Shown here: positions 11,463 to 22,744 of the stretch, piece by piece | Numbering within the stretch: position 1 is the first letter of the stretch | Layout of the letters: each line of letters starts with the position of its first letter | Origin: Imbricaverruca yamaguchii | Taxonomy: Eukaryota > Arthropoda > Thecostraca > Neoverrucidae | Assembly: GCA_034440575.1 (NCBI GenBank) | Contig: JAOTOL010001644.1 | Span: forward strand, 2,646,501-2,710,500 | Reading direction: 5' to 3' | DNA: 64,000 nucleotides | The notes under the pieces: generated by a model | Databases searched by the model: none | Told to the model about the DNA's origin: nothing | What the model saw: only the letters and a program-made list of their open reading frames with translations | Translations under genes and position numbers: made by a program

Positions 11463-13387
11463 ATAACCTATCAAAGTTATCAAAGCTATTAATTCTCGGC
11501 ATTCGAGGGAGAGGGATGTTACCACAAATGGTTTCTGGTGGTCACCGGAAGACGGCATGTGGCGATGAGTAGCCATTTGGCCTAAGTCAGCGTAAATGTT
11601 TGACAGATCTTTCGATGGGCAATCTTTGGTTAGGTCATGTCACCTTACGAGCTCAAGTGGTTGGCTTTTCATGCTTTTGAATATTATTAGACCACACTGT
11701 CTCAATTGTGATTTTGCCAAGAGGAAGAGGTCATCGACGTAGATTGGCAACATTGTCGGCAAGCATGCAATCATGAAGAAAATTGCGGCCTTAATTAGAA
11801 TTCCGAAACTATTTCGCCCCATCAGACCTCCACTCAAGCCATGTTGAAGCGTTTAAAATGCATTGTATATCGCTGTTATTGCAAACTGCACGAATTTGAC
11901 ATAACCTGATCTGTTCACCATGCATATTAAGGGTCAGTCAAGATGTCGATGCTGCTCTTAACGAACCCAGGCTCAATACATTTTAGCTTGTCTTGCGCTG
12001 TTCGGTCAATGAATAACCGAAAGCATGATACTTGGCTGCAGCTGGACATGTCCTGTGACATAACTTGCTAGTTATTGTCTCGTGGAACTATCGCATCCAG
12101 GGGCGGAATGGCGACGACTGGCAGCCAGTTATTTTCGTTCAAAGACTGGTGGCAGCCAAATATTTTCACTAAAAGAGTGGTGGCGGCCAGTTACTTTAGT
12201 TCGAAAACGGGTTCGTAGAGACTCGCGAAGTACGCTTGAAGGCGAGGAATGACGTCAACAGTCGATATATTTATCAGGTTCCCAGCAAAGGAGAGGCGGT
12301 GCGGCGACGCACGCCATGTCACTCCTGATTGCGCCGAAGGTGCGAGATGAATGAAGGCATGTTGGGTACGGCGAAGCAGTTGTAATGGTACTCGGCTTTT
12401 TGCTCTAGTTCAACTGATTCAATTGATTTCACAGGGCGAGTCATCTGTCAAAACTTCACGTAGTGGGGCATCGACAACTGTGACTGTAATCCCGGCTGTG
12501 TGTCAAATATGTCCACGATAGAGCCGTAAATTAAGCGCCAGTCCGAAATTTAGCTTCCTGCAGATTTACTGGTCTGGCCATGTGCATGACTGCACGTGGC
12601 GAACTGACGGCGACTAATGAAAGAGCAAGTGCGTGCATAAAACTGTCCCCAAAGGGACATAACATAGGACCTCCCCAGTATGTATGATGTGTTTATGTCT
12701 ACATATGATCACTAGCCTCCAGAAAATATTTCAGAAACTAACAACGTACATCGTGAGCTTAGGAACATATCATTGGCTTCGTCGCACGCTTAGATAACCG
12801 GTTGCATCAGAGGCAATCCTTTAGTGCTCCCCTGAAGCTTCATAGTCACGACTCGCAACGCCTTGCAAGGGACAATCTTCCGGTTCTCCAAGATTAAAAT
12901 GAGCAGTGAAAATGTATTCATGCGAGAAAAAAAAGCGACAAGCTAATTTCCTTGGAATGGTCAGCCATGAGACGGCACGGCAAGAGAAAGCATATAACGT
13001 GAAATGCGAATCATCCTGGCATTATCGGTTTCCCTAAAAGGCCAAAATTACGACTTCGGGAACAACCCAGCACATTTCCTCAGTTGACGTCCAAGGTCAG
13101 TGACCTGCCATAGCCCGGCCGTTGCTTCACACCGAAGCTCCACAAAGGGTGTACTATCGGTGACGACAAGAAGTTCCGCGCTGCGCCGGGCTCCTTACCA
13201 GGCTTCTACCGGCGGCCTTATAAGGGCCCGAGTGGATGTTGCAAGAAAATCGTCACTTCCACGAGGGCCCTTGCCAGACCCCTACCGGCATCATTGAAAA
13301 TGGCCCAGTGGAAGGGGCCCAGGACGCGAAAAAAATCGTCACATCCCCACCTGTCCAGGCTAGCCTCGACAGGTGTTGCGCGACCTG
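11463..13387. other. Unique intronic DNA with a small degenerate triplicate
   Basis: About 12112-12200 holds three diverged copies of a roughly 32-bp motif (ACTGGCAGCCAGTTATTTTC and variants). Nothing else is recognisable. Confidence 0.5.
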
Positions 13388-13389
13388 AC

Positions 13390-13570
13390 CTGGAAGTGAT
13401 GGTGGCCGCGATCCAGACGACCACTATGACGACGAGCGCGCGCATTTTGGTCCACGTGTAGCCGGCGTGCAGCGGCTTACAGATGGCATAGTAGCGCTCC
13501 ATCGAGATGGCCATGATGGTCAGCACCGACACGTTGGCCACCAGCTGCTCCAGGAAGGGTACCATCAGAC
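13390..13570 (-). CDS. Same GPCR, internal exon (TM3-TM4)
   Basis: This 181-nt exon encodes TM3 and TM4. The acceptor CTCAG ends at 13571 and the exon starts with GT, so the first codon is xGT (phase 1). Counting back 25 residues from the Arg of the ERY motif (Arg3.50) puts this split codon at position 3.25, where class A receptors carry the disulfide cysteine, so TGT is expected. Then follow VPFLEQLVANVSVL, MERYYAICKPL and the TM4 Trp (VVVWIAATITS). The donor CAG/GTCAGG at 13389 leaves phase 2 (AG). The next exon supplies T, giving Ser-Ser-Pro and a continuous reading frame. Phase agreement at this junction, and the topology match, show the two exons belong to one gene. The upstream exon with TM1-TM2 was not found in the window. 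The donor is weaker than consensus. Confidence 0.9.
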
Positions 13571-14195
13571 CTGAGGGACAGAGGAGACACCCATCAGACC
13601 TGAGAGATAAGGGAGACACACCATCAGACCTGAGGGACAGGGGAGACACACCATCAGACCTGAGGGACAGGGAGACACATCATCAGACCTGAGAGACCGG
13701 GGAGACACACCATCAGACTTGAGGGACAGGGGAGACACACCATCAGACCTGAGGGACAGGAGAGACACATCATCAGACCTGAGAGACAGGGGAGACAGAC
13801 CATCAGACCTGCGAGACAGGGGAGACACACCATCAGACCTGAGAGACAGGGGAGACACACCATCAGACCTGAGAGACAGGGGAGACACACCATCAGACCT
13901 GAGAGACCGGGGAGACACACCATCAGACTTGAGGGACAGGGGAGACACACCATCAGACCTGAGAGACAGGGGAGACACACCATCAGACCTGAGAGACAGG
14001 GGAGACACACCATCAGACCTGAGAGACAGGGGAGACACACCATCAGACCTGCAGGACAGGGGAGACACACCATCAGACCTGCAGGACAGGGGAGACATAC
14101 CATCAGACCTGAGGGACAGGGGAGATGCACCATCAGACTTGCGGGACATGGGGGGCACACCATCAGACCTGCAGGACAGGGGAGAGGCGCCGTAG
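13564..14195. repeat. 30-bp minisatellite built from the GPCR splice acceptor (about 21 copies)
   Basis: On the minus strand each unit reads as a pyrimidine tract, an AG, and then GTCTGATGG, which is the start of the adjacent TM3 exon (GTCTGATGGTACCC). The array therefore repeats the 3' splice site plus the first exonic bases. Starts are 30 bp apart except 29 bp between copies 1-2 and 4-5. Nearly every copy keeps an AG at the junction (CTCAG, TGCAG or CTCAAG). Variants at copies 5-6 recur at copies 12-13, a seven-unit (210-bp) higher-order duplication. A diverged 22nd unit follows near 14191. Confidence 0.95.
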
Positions 14196-14349
14196 GACCT
14201 GCTGAACAGAGCTGTATGGCGCCACGCGATATTCAGAACTTAGTCGCCTGACACTACCTTCAGCATAGAATGGAGGCACTCGGGGAACCCATGTCAGGCA
14301 AATCACAGATCTATGAATTACAGCAAATGCAGCTGGGTGCCATCGTGGA

Positions 14350-14548
14350 GGCAGTCAGCAACGGCACTACATGTGGTGTGGCAGTCAGCAACGACATCAC
14401 ATGTGGTGTGGCAGTCAGCAACGACACCACATGTGGTGTGACAGTCAGCAACGACACCACATGTGGTGTGGCAGTCAGCAACGACACCACATGTGGTGTG
14501 GCAGTCATCAACGACACCACATGTGGTGTGGCAGTCAGCTCTCTCGAC
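14350..14548. repeat. 30-bp minisatellite with a palindromic E-box (about 6.5 copies)
   Basis: The unit includes CAGTCAGCAACGACACCAC followed by ATGTGGTGTGG. Most copies contain the 12-bp palindrome ACCACATGTGGT, which has a CACATGTG core. It lies 155 bp beyond the splice-acceptor array but the unit sequence is unrelated. Confidence 0.93.
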
Positions 14549-15225
14549 GGTACGGCCAGTGTGGCACCAGCCTAGCTGCGGTTTCAAGTGCCACTGCCAG
14601 TGTGGGCGTGGCACTGCAGTGCCACTGCAGTGCTACCACCTCGAGCGTCAATGAAGGCATCCAGTGACGATTGAAGAAAGCAGTTGTGCCACCGGCAATG
14701 GCAATAGCGGCATATCTGTAGCCATATTCAGCTGGACTGAAGAGTTGTGATTATCGTCGTGGTCGGGTCCAGCAGCCGTTTTTGCAGGAGTCGCGATGGC
14801 GGAGAGACGTGGGTATGGCAGAAGCATTGCATGGCGCGGAGCCGTTATGGCAGCGGCCGAAAAATATATTTGGGGATGCGATAGCGGCGGGCATAGACAG
14901 GTTGCATTGATACAATTACCTGCCACAATACTTCTGTATGTATTAAGCATGCCTGTGTTGTACCAAAATAGCCCAGCTAATTCGCATGGCGACAATATTA
15001 CTGCGAATGTCTGGCAACAGATGATTTCCACATTCACATTCACAGCATAGCAGCAATCCTGCTGCGAATTAGCCAGTGGCAAGCAGACACTGTCATCAAT
15101 GGAAGTCTGAAACCAGCTGCGATTGGTGCCAGGAGGCCAGCTACCTGTCCACGTTAGTCTATTTTGGTATTTCGGCATGGCATGTTTCGAACATATGTCG
15201 TGGGAAATTGTATATTTGTAAGGTT
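14549..15225. other. Unique non-coding DNA
   Basis: The first 100 bp contain several scattered GTGCCACTGC words. No TM1-TM2 exon of the GPCR was found on the minus strand. Confidence 0.5.
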
Positions 15226-15325
15226 TATATATATACATATGCATGTGCATATATGTATATATATATATACAGATGTATATATATATATGTATATACATAT
15301 ATGCATGTGCATGTGTATATAAATG
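15226..15325. repeat. TATA/TATG-rich microsatellite
   Basis: Imperfect alternation of TATATATG, CATATGCATG and TATATACA, with strong self-complementarity. Confidence 0.85.
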
Positions 15326-18246
15326 TTATATATACCTGTATATAACATTTGAGGTACTTTCTTAGCACTAGCCAGGACCACATAGCCGGTACGGTGTGCT
15401 GTAGCTGATGCTTCGCTGTGCAGCTGGCGTGGGTAGTTCTACGCGACGTGACTGACACTGCAGACAGAAACATTTCGCCGACGGACGCCACGAATGGAAA
15501 ACATTCGACTTTCCCTCCATCTCGAAGATTCCTCTCATTTGTTGAAGGGCCAAAATGGCGAAACCAATTGAGTGGAGGTGGCTTATTTTGACCACAATGG
15601 GCGAGAAGCTGGCTATTTTTACCTCTGCCGGCGGTCATAAGACAGAGGAGATGGGCCGAGAGGCAAACGACTGCCCCACTTGTTCTTAAATAGCTCCCCG
15701 CTGCCACGAGCATGGTTCTGGCATAACCAAATGAAGCAAGTGGGCTGAAGTCTAGCTGAGGTGTGGGAAGGAAGGCATTTGATCGATATGTATATTGCAC
15801 GTTCCCCGTCCCGTATTTGCTGCTCGGAAGCGAGATGAATTGATATGCATGGGCCTCCATCGATGGCTGACGGCCGGTCATTGACCCCGTCCTGTGGCAG
15901 ACGACAGTGATTCGGCGAATACACCCGGACCAGTTGGCTGGTGACGTCACATTCACCGTAAGGCGGCGATTCCCCAGCGCCGTAAATCCTGAGCGGATGC
16001 AACCGGCTGACGGCGGCAACATGGACTGAAGACACTCAAAGTGACGTATGCCCGAGGTCACGTGGCCAACGGCGGCGAATTCGATCGTATTTTCGCATCA
16101 GGTGTCGGCTGCTGGGTGGAGCACCAACTGCTGGCCGGCGGCCAACGTGAGTCAGCGTGCTGAAAGATCCGCTCGCTGGCAGATGCGTGGATGACAAAGG
16201 TGCCACCGGCGCGATCCCAGGTGCATCGCATATTTAGACGTCCGAGATTTACAGACGATAAGTTACGACCTGTGACGTGGTCTCGTTAATCCGAGTGCCG
16301 TCGCCTGCACTAATGAATCCGCACGCGACGGGTGTATTTTTCCAGCCCCCGGCAGGTGCCGCGCAGCGTCAATGTCAGACTACAATTGTGAGACGTTGCA
16401 GACTTGGCCGTGCGCCGACTTCGGGTCACGGTGACCTCGCGGCCGACTCCAGGCCATGCAGTCAGCTGGCAGGTCGTGAACGGGGCGCCAGCTGTTTGCG
16501 ACAGTGATGCCACGCGGCCTGGGCCGATACTGACAATGCGGTCCTCGGGATAATCATGAGCTGCACCAGGCCGAGGTTCGACCACCGGGCAATGAACACG
16601 CGGTGCTGCGGTAACCGCTGTACACGTGGCCCTCGATAGCCAAAAGCCAGACTGGCATGGACGGGATAATCGTCACTAAACGCGTGACTAGTCTCACTGA
16701 TCGTCGAGCTGAAGTCATACGGTGAAAACCTCAGCACTGCTGCGAGTCGTATGGGAAACCACAAGGCAACGGCAGCCGCTGAGTGATGGAGGACAAATTG
16801 ACATTTGGCAACTTGTCATTTGGCATTGATTAACTGGTGACGTTTGGCCCTGGACAGAAAGAACGACTTCCTCCAGGTGTTTCAGAGGTGGCAGGGGCCA
16901 ACCTACCCACCTGCACCAGCCCACCCGTTGACTATCCTACACCTGACGTTTCTCCCATCACCGTCTCAGCACCAACGTTCCCACTGCACCGATCGCGCAG
17001 TTGTTGCGAGACTTAACCAAGGCGACCCGTGGGCTCGCCTGGTTCGGCGACCTGCACAAGGATATCGTTTGTCAATCTGCCCACGTGCAGGCATTGGCAG
17101 TTGGCTATGCCACGGGACCAATCAGCTGGCAGCGAAAATAAACACGAATAAACGCGAGTCGGCGGCCGAAGCCGCTACGAGACGCGATGCGTGCCCGCCG
17201 GGCATGCCCCGGGGGCGGCCATGAATGCGGCGTCTCGGTCGGCGGCCGAATCGCACGGGGAGCAGTCACGGTCGACGTGTCGTAAAACCAACAACCACCG
17301 GGAGCAATCACTATTTCTGGTGATCGCACAGCATGAAAGTGAACAGCCAAGCACGGTGAAACCTATTGGAATCGCAGATTATTTGAATATCTCAATACTA
17401 TTGTGCAAATGTTCGGGAACACTGGAATGACAGCCTCGCGTTCGAAATCAGACACCGCTACAGACACTTTTGTAATCAGCTTACTCTTCTTTCGAGAATG
17501 TTTGTTGCCTTCGTGAGCTATGTCTTCCTTGAATTGTAAGCTTGTTCAATTTATTACTCATTGAATAGTTTTGATTTCACTTTTAATTTGTCTTTTCATA
17601 TCGAACCCTGTTTCGGATCCAATAGTATGTCCTATTTGACTGCACGCAAAATTGCACGTTCTTCTTTTTACCTTTTTTATGTTGAGTATTCTCAATTCCC
17701 ATAGCAAGATGTCCGCGAATCAGGACAGCAAGCTTATGAATATTTCAGGACACAGGTGCAAATGCCATCGACCGCTGCAACTCTGATTCAGTTCGCATAC
17801 TATTTCCACCTTGTACAGCCGTTCTATTTGCGAATAGGCCACCACCAAGCATTATACACTGGAAGCAAGCACTTTCATGATTGAATTGGTGTTTTGGACG
17901 ATCCGAGTACAACTCCAGCAGACTTATACGTACATGCTTTCAACGCTGCTGTTTCATTAATGAATATCATTGAGGCCTTGCGCAATGTCATATTATAAGA
18001 ACATACTGCATTATTGCGACACACTACACCTTTTTTCATCACACAGCTATGAAACGAATGTCATAAATGAGCATTATTTACCTCTGGGCAGATATTTATC
18101 GACCAGACACGAGCCCGTAGAGATGTTCCTTAGCAGGGAATTGGCACTGCATGTTAATGCCCTGATATTGCGGAGATATTTGTTCGGATCTCTCATCATC
18201 ACATGTGAGTGCGAGCTAGCAATGAAGAAAGCAAGTTGCGTATGCT
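15326..18246. other. Unique non-coding DNA
   Basis: No gene is recognisable on either strand. A single CRE-like TGACGTCA is near 15943. The GPCR TM1-TM2 exon was specifically looked for and not seen. Confidence 0.5.
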
Positions 18247-18356
18247 CATTACATACGCCAAACTTGCATACGCAAGCTTGGCGTTTGGCGTATGCATTAC
18301 ATACGCTAAACTTGCATACGCAAGTTTGGCGTATGTAATGCATATACGCCAAACTT
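18247..18356. repeat. Tandem palindromes (cruciform-prone cluster)
   Basis: 18295-18340 is a near-perfect inverted repeat: 20-bp arms with one mismatch around a six-base CATACG centre (left arm begins CATTACATACGCTAAACTTG). A related copy at 18247-18294 has an imperfect right arm, and a third left-arm fragment follows at 18341-18359. Confidence 0.9.
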
Positions 18357-20878
18357 GCAGACAACATAACTGAAGGAGAAAGGCACCATGACAAGATACA
18401 GGAAACATCGTCATGTAAACCATTCTTCGTATTATAAGAAGTGTCGTGGTCACATGACATAAATACAAAAGAATTTGAAGGTCAAATGCGGTGGGAGATA
18501 GCAAAACCAAGTCATCAGGTTTTGCAGCACGTGGCTTCAACTCCCAATGTAATGACTGCCACCACCATTCCGGTTGAGATCATGCATAGGTCATCAACGC
18601 CAATGTTAAGCTAGTGTGGCCACAAAAGCAGACGGCGCAAAGGTGGGGACGGGGACATGTCCCCTCCCACTCCCAAACATCGTGAAACATTGCGCCTGTA
18701 GGCGGTCCATGGAAATAATTTGCACAAAAACTGTCATGACACCCTCCCAATCTAAAGTTCGTGGAACCGCGGAAGGGAGTATCCCTTTGTATATGCCAGG
18801 GGGACACTGGCACCTTTGATCATTGCATTGGCACCGCTCACTCATTTATTCCCCCTCTCAAGTAGGCCTATTAGTGTGAGCCCCCTCTCAAGTAGTGTGA
18901 GTGCACACTTGAGGGCTCAGCGTTGGCCATCAAAAAGGTCATTTGAATCCCTTTCACCCTCATCCAACTTCACGAAGTCACACCCATCACCGCGGATGAT
19001 CACACAATATTGGAGCTGTTATATCATTGGAGAATTTACAGAGTATGCCAATTTATGACATTCACCATATCTTATGTGGAATAGTCGGGATTCATACAGT
19101 TAAGAAACATGTCTGATCAGATGTTTCGCTCTTCCTCCTTCCATAGCTTTTCCAATTACTTAGCACTGTTCACTTTGTCAAGCGCTTTACCGACTTAAAA
19201 AAACGGCGGAATATCATTCCATTTCCACCGGGTAGTACCTACCCCAGTAGTTTATCCCGATGCACATTTATAACCATAGCTGCCGAATGTTTGCTTCAGA
19301 GCCCAAATTGGTGGACAATTACTGCCATTACTCATCGGCTCCTGTCCATAATACTCAATTCGTGTAGCTGCGAGTCTCAATTCGAGTAACTAAAGAACAT
19401 ACTGATACGTTCTTCAGGTCGGCCTGATGGTTCAGGTCGACTGGTCTTGCAGCCTCCTCGAAAATGGAGATCCTGTCTCGCCACGATATACTGCAAGTGG
19501 TCGGGTCAGTGAGATTGCGACCTCGTGTGTTCAGAGCTGGCAGAGACGAGTTACGACATTGTCCTTGCTGTATCAGATGAAACAGCGGCTCAACTTTAAC
19601 ATGTCTGGACCGTAGTCTGACGTTCGGCTTAGCCCAGCTCGCAGGAGCAGTTGATACTCAAGAGCAATATGTCAAGTGTGACCAACAGCAAAGCAAAGCA
19701 GGTAGGCTCGTATGTCCTTTGATATTTTTTTCCATCACTGAAGTCTGAAAACATTACGTATGAATTCGGCCGCCAAATGCCGTCACGAGACGAGTGACAA
19801 GGACTGATAGCCAGGAAATTTCCACCGCGCGGTTTCTGCTGGTGCGTAATTGAGTTCTGCGGGCTGCATTGCACAACGCTGTGCTGAGATAAGCTCACAT
19901 CGATCACGGATGGTGCAATATAATCAAGGCCTGTCGCTACCAGGGGTCTGCCAGGAAAATGAGACCTATTGCCGGCCTTTTGAAGCTCCTGAAGCTGCAG
20001 TGGGCAGCATGCTGATTGAAGTTGTCCGTGCCACTAATGGACTCTTTTTGCATTGGGCCTGCCGTCGAGAGCAGCTGCAGCTCGTAGACTGACTATGTGT
20101 AGTAGCAGTCACATCGCCATTACCTTTACAGTACACCTACTGTAATGCCTATCGCCCTGCAATGGCAGGCGCAGATGGGAATGTTTGTCAGTAAGCAAAA
20201 GTGATAGGTAGTAGTGTCAATCTTTTGTTCATTTAATCTCCCAATAGTATCATGCTTACAAGGTAGGTAATTGCACTGCCGTTTTTAAGTCGCTAAATGT
20301 GCACCTCTTGTGAACACCTCGTGCATAGGTGATTGACTTTAACAAACAGGCTTTCTGAAGATCCTTCCTAGCCTTCTCCCGAGGCAATGGGAGAAAGTCC
20401 ATGATGGCAATCCCTTGCAATGTGTCGAATACAGCTAATTCGTTTACCGTCTGCTTACTGTGCAATCTATTGCCTGTCAATGAAATTGGATGGCCAGGCA
20501 TAGTGCTACCGCCCAGAGTCGGCGAAGGCTCGTATTTAGCAGATCTGTATCTTTATCGCGACGATGCCTATATAGGTAGGCACTGAACGTTTATCTCGTA
20601 ACACCATGTAACAAAACATTTTTTTGTTTCTGGGCAAGAACATTTATTTTACGATTTATTATGTTTCGAATCACTGAAAAAGTAACTGTTCGTGATTAAA
20701 AATTTTGGTTTGTTGTCAGTGCATCGATCTTGTTGAAAAAAGAGCGTTATTATTGCTTAACCCTATGTGGGCATCTACGACAGATCTGTAAACGCTTCAG
20801 AATTTAATATATTTTTACAGAAGCAGGTACATTTGAACTTAAATGACGATATCGTCATATGTGTAGTAGTTCAAGGAG
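18357..20878. other. Unique non-coding DNA
   Basis: No gene was seen. 18651-18664 is a perfect 14-bp palindrome, GGGGACATGTCCCC. Confidence 0.5.
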
Positions 20879-20882
20879 TATA

Positions 20883-20962
<80 letters not shown>

Positions 20963-20972
20963 GATAGATAGG
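20879..20972. repeat. (TA)n microsatellite
   Basis: About 70 bp of pure TA flanked by TATC and TAGATAGATAGG. Confidence 0.97.
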
Positions 20973-21289
20973 TAGATATCACGAATTGGTAACTCCCACT
21001 GCAGAAAAACGAGCTTTAATGGAACAAATAAGCTCATGCGTCAGTATAAGTAAAAGCGTATGGTTACGCAGTGCGTTTTTATCATCTTTTTGATTAAAGG
21101 TGAGTGTAAAAACTTTGTATTCCTCAATATATGTTGTTGACTGGTTGAAGTCATATATAAAAATTCTGATCAACTGAGCACTAGAATATCTCATTAAAAC
21201 GTAACAATAGGTAGGACTTGACATCCATGCCTTCTTTGCTACGTGGCACAAGCTTGTTCAATTTGTATCATATATAGGTGGCGTGTATA

Positions 21290-22744
21290 TCGACGCCGAC
21301 GTTGACTTACACACAGCATCCCCTGTGCGCAAATCACGGGAAATCTGCGTCAATCAACAAAACGAAGAAAGAGAAAGAATGCACCTCCCTTTCAACACCC
21401 TGCCATTTCGTCATCTACTGCAGCACCTGTTCCCCCTAACGCGACGGATCTACCTGTGTCATAGCCTACTTTGAGGGATCAATCTTGTCCGGCAGAAGAA
21501 GATGATGATCCTGGGGAGGAGCAAGGTGCGTCATCTCCTGCGCACCGTCGACACTGGGTGGCCGATGAAAGGTGCTCCTACTACCACAACCAAGAGAACA
21601 TCAACGACCTCATCAGGGAAATGGCCTTGGCAAACTCCAATGCCGAGTTGCTCATTTCCAGACTGAAGCAGTGGGGTTTACTGGACGACAGCGCCCGAAT
21701 TACTTCTCAGAGGAGGCGGCATCGCGGCCGTTCAGTGTTCTTCACTCTTAGAGATGGGTTGTGCTACTGGCATGACATCAGATGACTTTTCTACGTCGTG
21801 GGCATCCCTTGCAACACCTCTGACTGAGAGCTCTTCATCGACAGTTCATCTAAAATCATCAAGGCTGTTTTCCTGTACAACACAATTGAGTGGCCCACAA
21901 TTCCTCTGGCTTATTCAGTGCACATGAAGGAAGAGTATCAGAACATTAAAATCCTGCTGCGTGCATTGAAGCACGACTAATTCAACTGGGAGGTCGTTGG
22001 CGATTTCAAGATGGTGCCCTTCTTCATGGGGCTTCAGTGAGGCTTCACCAAATCCCTTGCCATAGGTGCCTCTAGGATAGCCGAAATACAGCCCTTCACT
22101 ACGAGAAGAGGAACTGGCCCCACATGACCAGCTATGAGGTTGGGCCCATAACGTGAAGCAAGAGGCGCTGGTAGGGACAACGAAGTGCTGATGCCCCCCT
22201 GCACATCAAATTGGGCATCATTAAGCAGTTTGTTAAACAGCTGGATCCAGAGGGTGAGGCCTTGAATCACATCCAGGGGCGGTTGCCGAAGTTGTCGGAG
22301 GAGAAAATCAAAGCGGGAGTATTTGTGAGTTCTCATGTGAAGTAACTTATCGACTCCGACAGCTTTCCTGAGAAGATGTCTGAAGTTGAGCGGGCAGTTT
22401 GGACAAGCTTTTTTATCTAGTCAAAAGCTTCCTCGGGAACCACAAGGCAGATAATTATGGGGAAATTGTTCATGAACTTGTGGACAAGTACCGGAGCATG
22501 GGCTGCCGGATGTCTCTGATACTGCACGTACTACACGCCCACTTTGATGTGCTCAAAGAAAACATTGGAGACTACTCAGAAGAACAAGGTGAAATATTTC
22601 ACCAGGATGTCACCAGATTGCTCTTTCGAGGAACGCTACAAGGGACAGTACAAGGAAAGTATAATGGGCGACTATATCTGGAACCTTTTGCGTGAAAGCG
22701 ACCTGAAATACAGGCGCCAATCTCTGAGACAAACTTCTGTTTGA
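21290..22744 (+). pseudogene. Decayed copy of an uncharacterised multicopy metazoan protein family
   Basis: From 21471 one frame reads on through about 22050 with coherent protein but four in-frame stops: TGA at 21783, TGA at 21825, TAA at 21978 and TGA at 22038. Clear segments are ELFIDSSSKIIKAVFLYN, AYSVHMKEEYQNIKILLRAL and FNWEVVGDFKMVPFFMGLQ. After frame disruption beyond 22050, homologous-looking sequence resumes in other frames: LHIKLGIIKQFVKQL, LGNHKADNYGEIVHELV, then YSEEQGEIFHQDV and GDYIWNLLRESDLKY, ending at a TGA at 22744. From memory such segments belong to a recurrent protein family without assigned function in arthropod and cnidarian genomes, probably spread by a mobile element. 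No terminal repeats were identified. The N-terminal limit (21290-21470) is a guess. Confidence 0.7.

Larger units (their letters stand above)
6072..13389 (-). other. GPCR intron between TM4 and ECL2 exons
   Basis: A 7.3 kb GT-AG intron on the minus strand, donor GTCAGG at 13389 and acceptor TTTGCAG at 6072. It is a phase 2 intron. Its contents are listed separately: a 9-bp repeat, a degenerate repeat block, a 0.6 kb hexanucleotide repeat, a degenerate triplicate, and unique DNA. In ecdysis-triggering-hormone receptors alternative 3' exons are known (family knowledge). I looked for a second TM5-TM7 exon on the minus strand here and saw none. Confidence 0.85.

Noticed and set aside
10570..11576. 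Long Ser/Pro, Ile/Ser, Asp/Arg and Met/Glu frames
   Set aside because: Artefacts of the CCATCT/CTATCT hexanucleotide.
21280..21330. Strong minus-strand GTAAGT donor preceded by TGTGT, tested as the missing TM2 exon end
   Set aside because: Upstream translation hits a stop within about 15 codons and is not hydrophobic.
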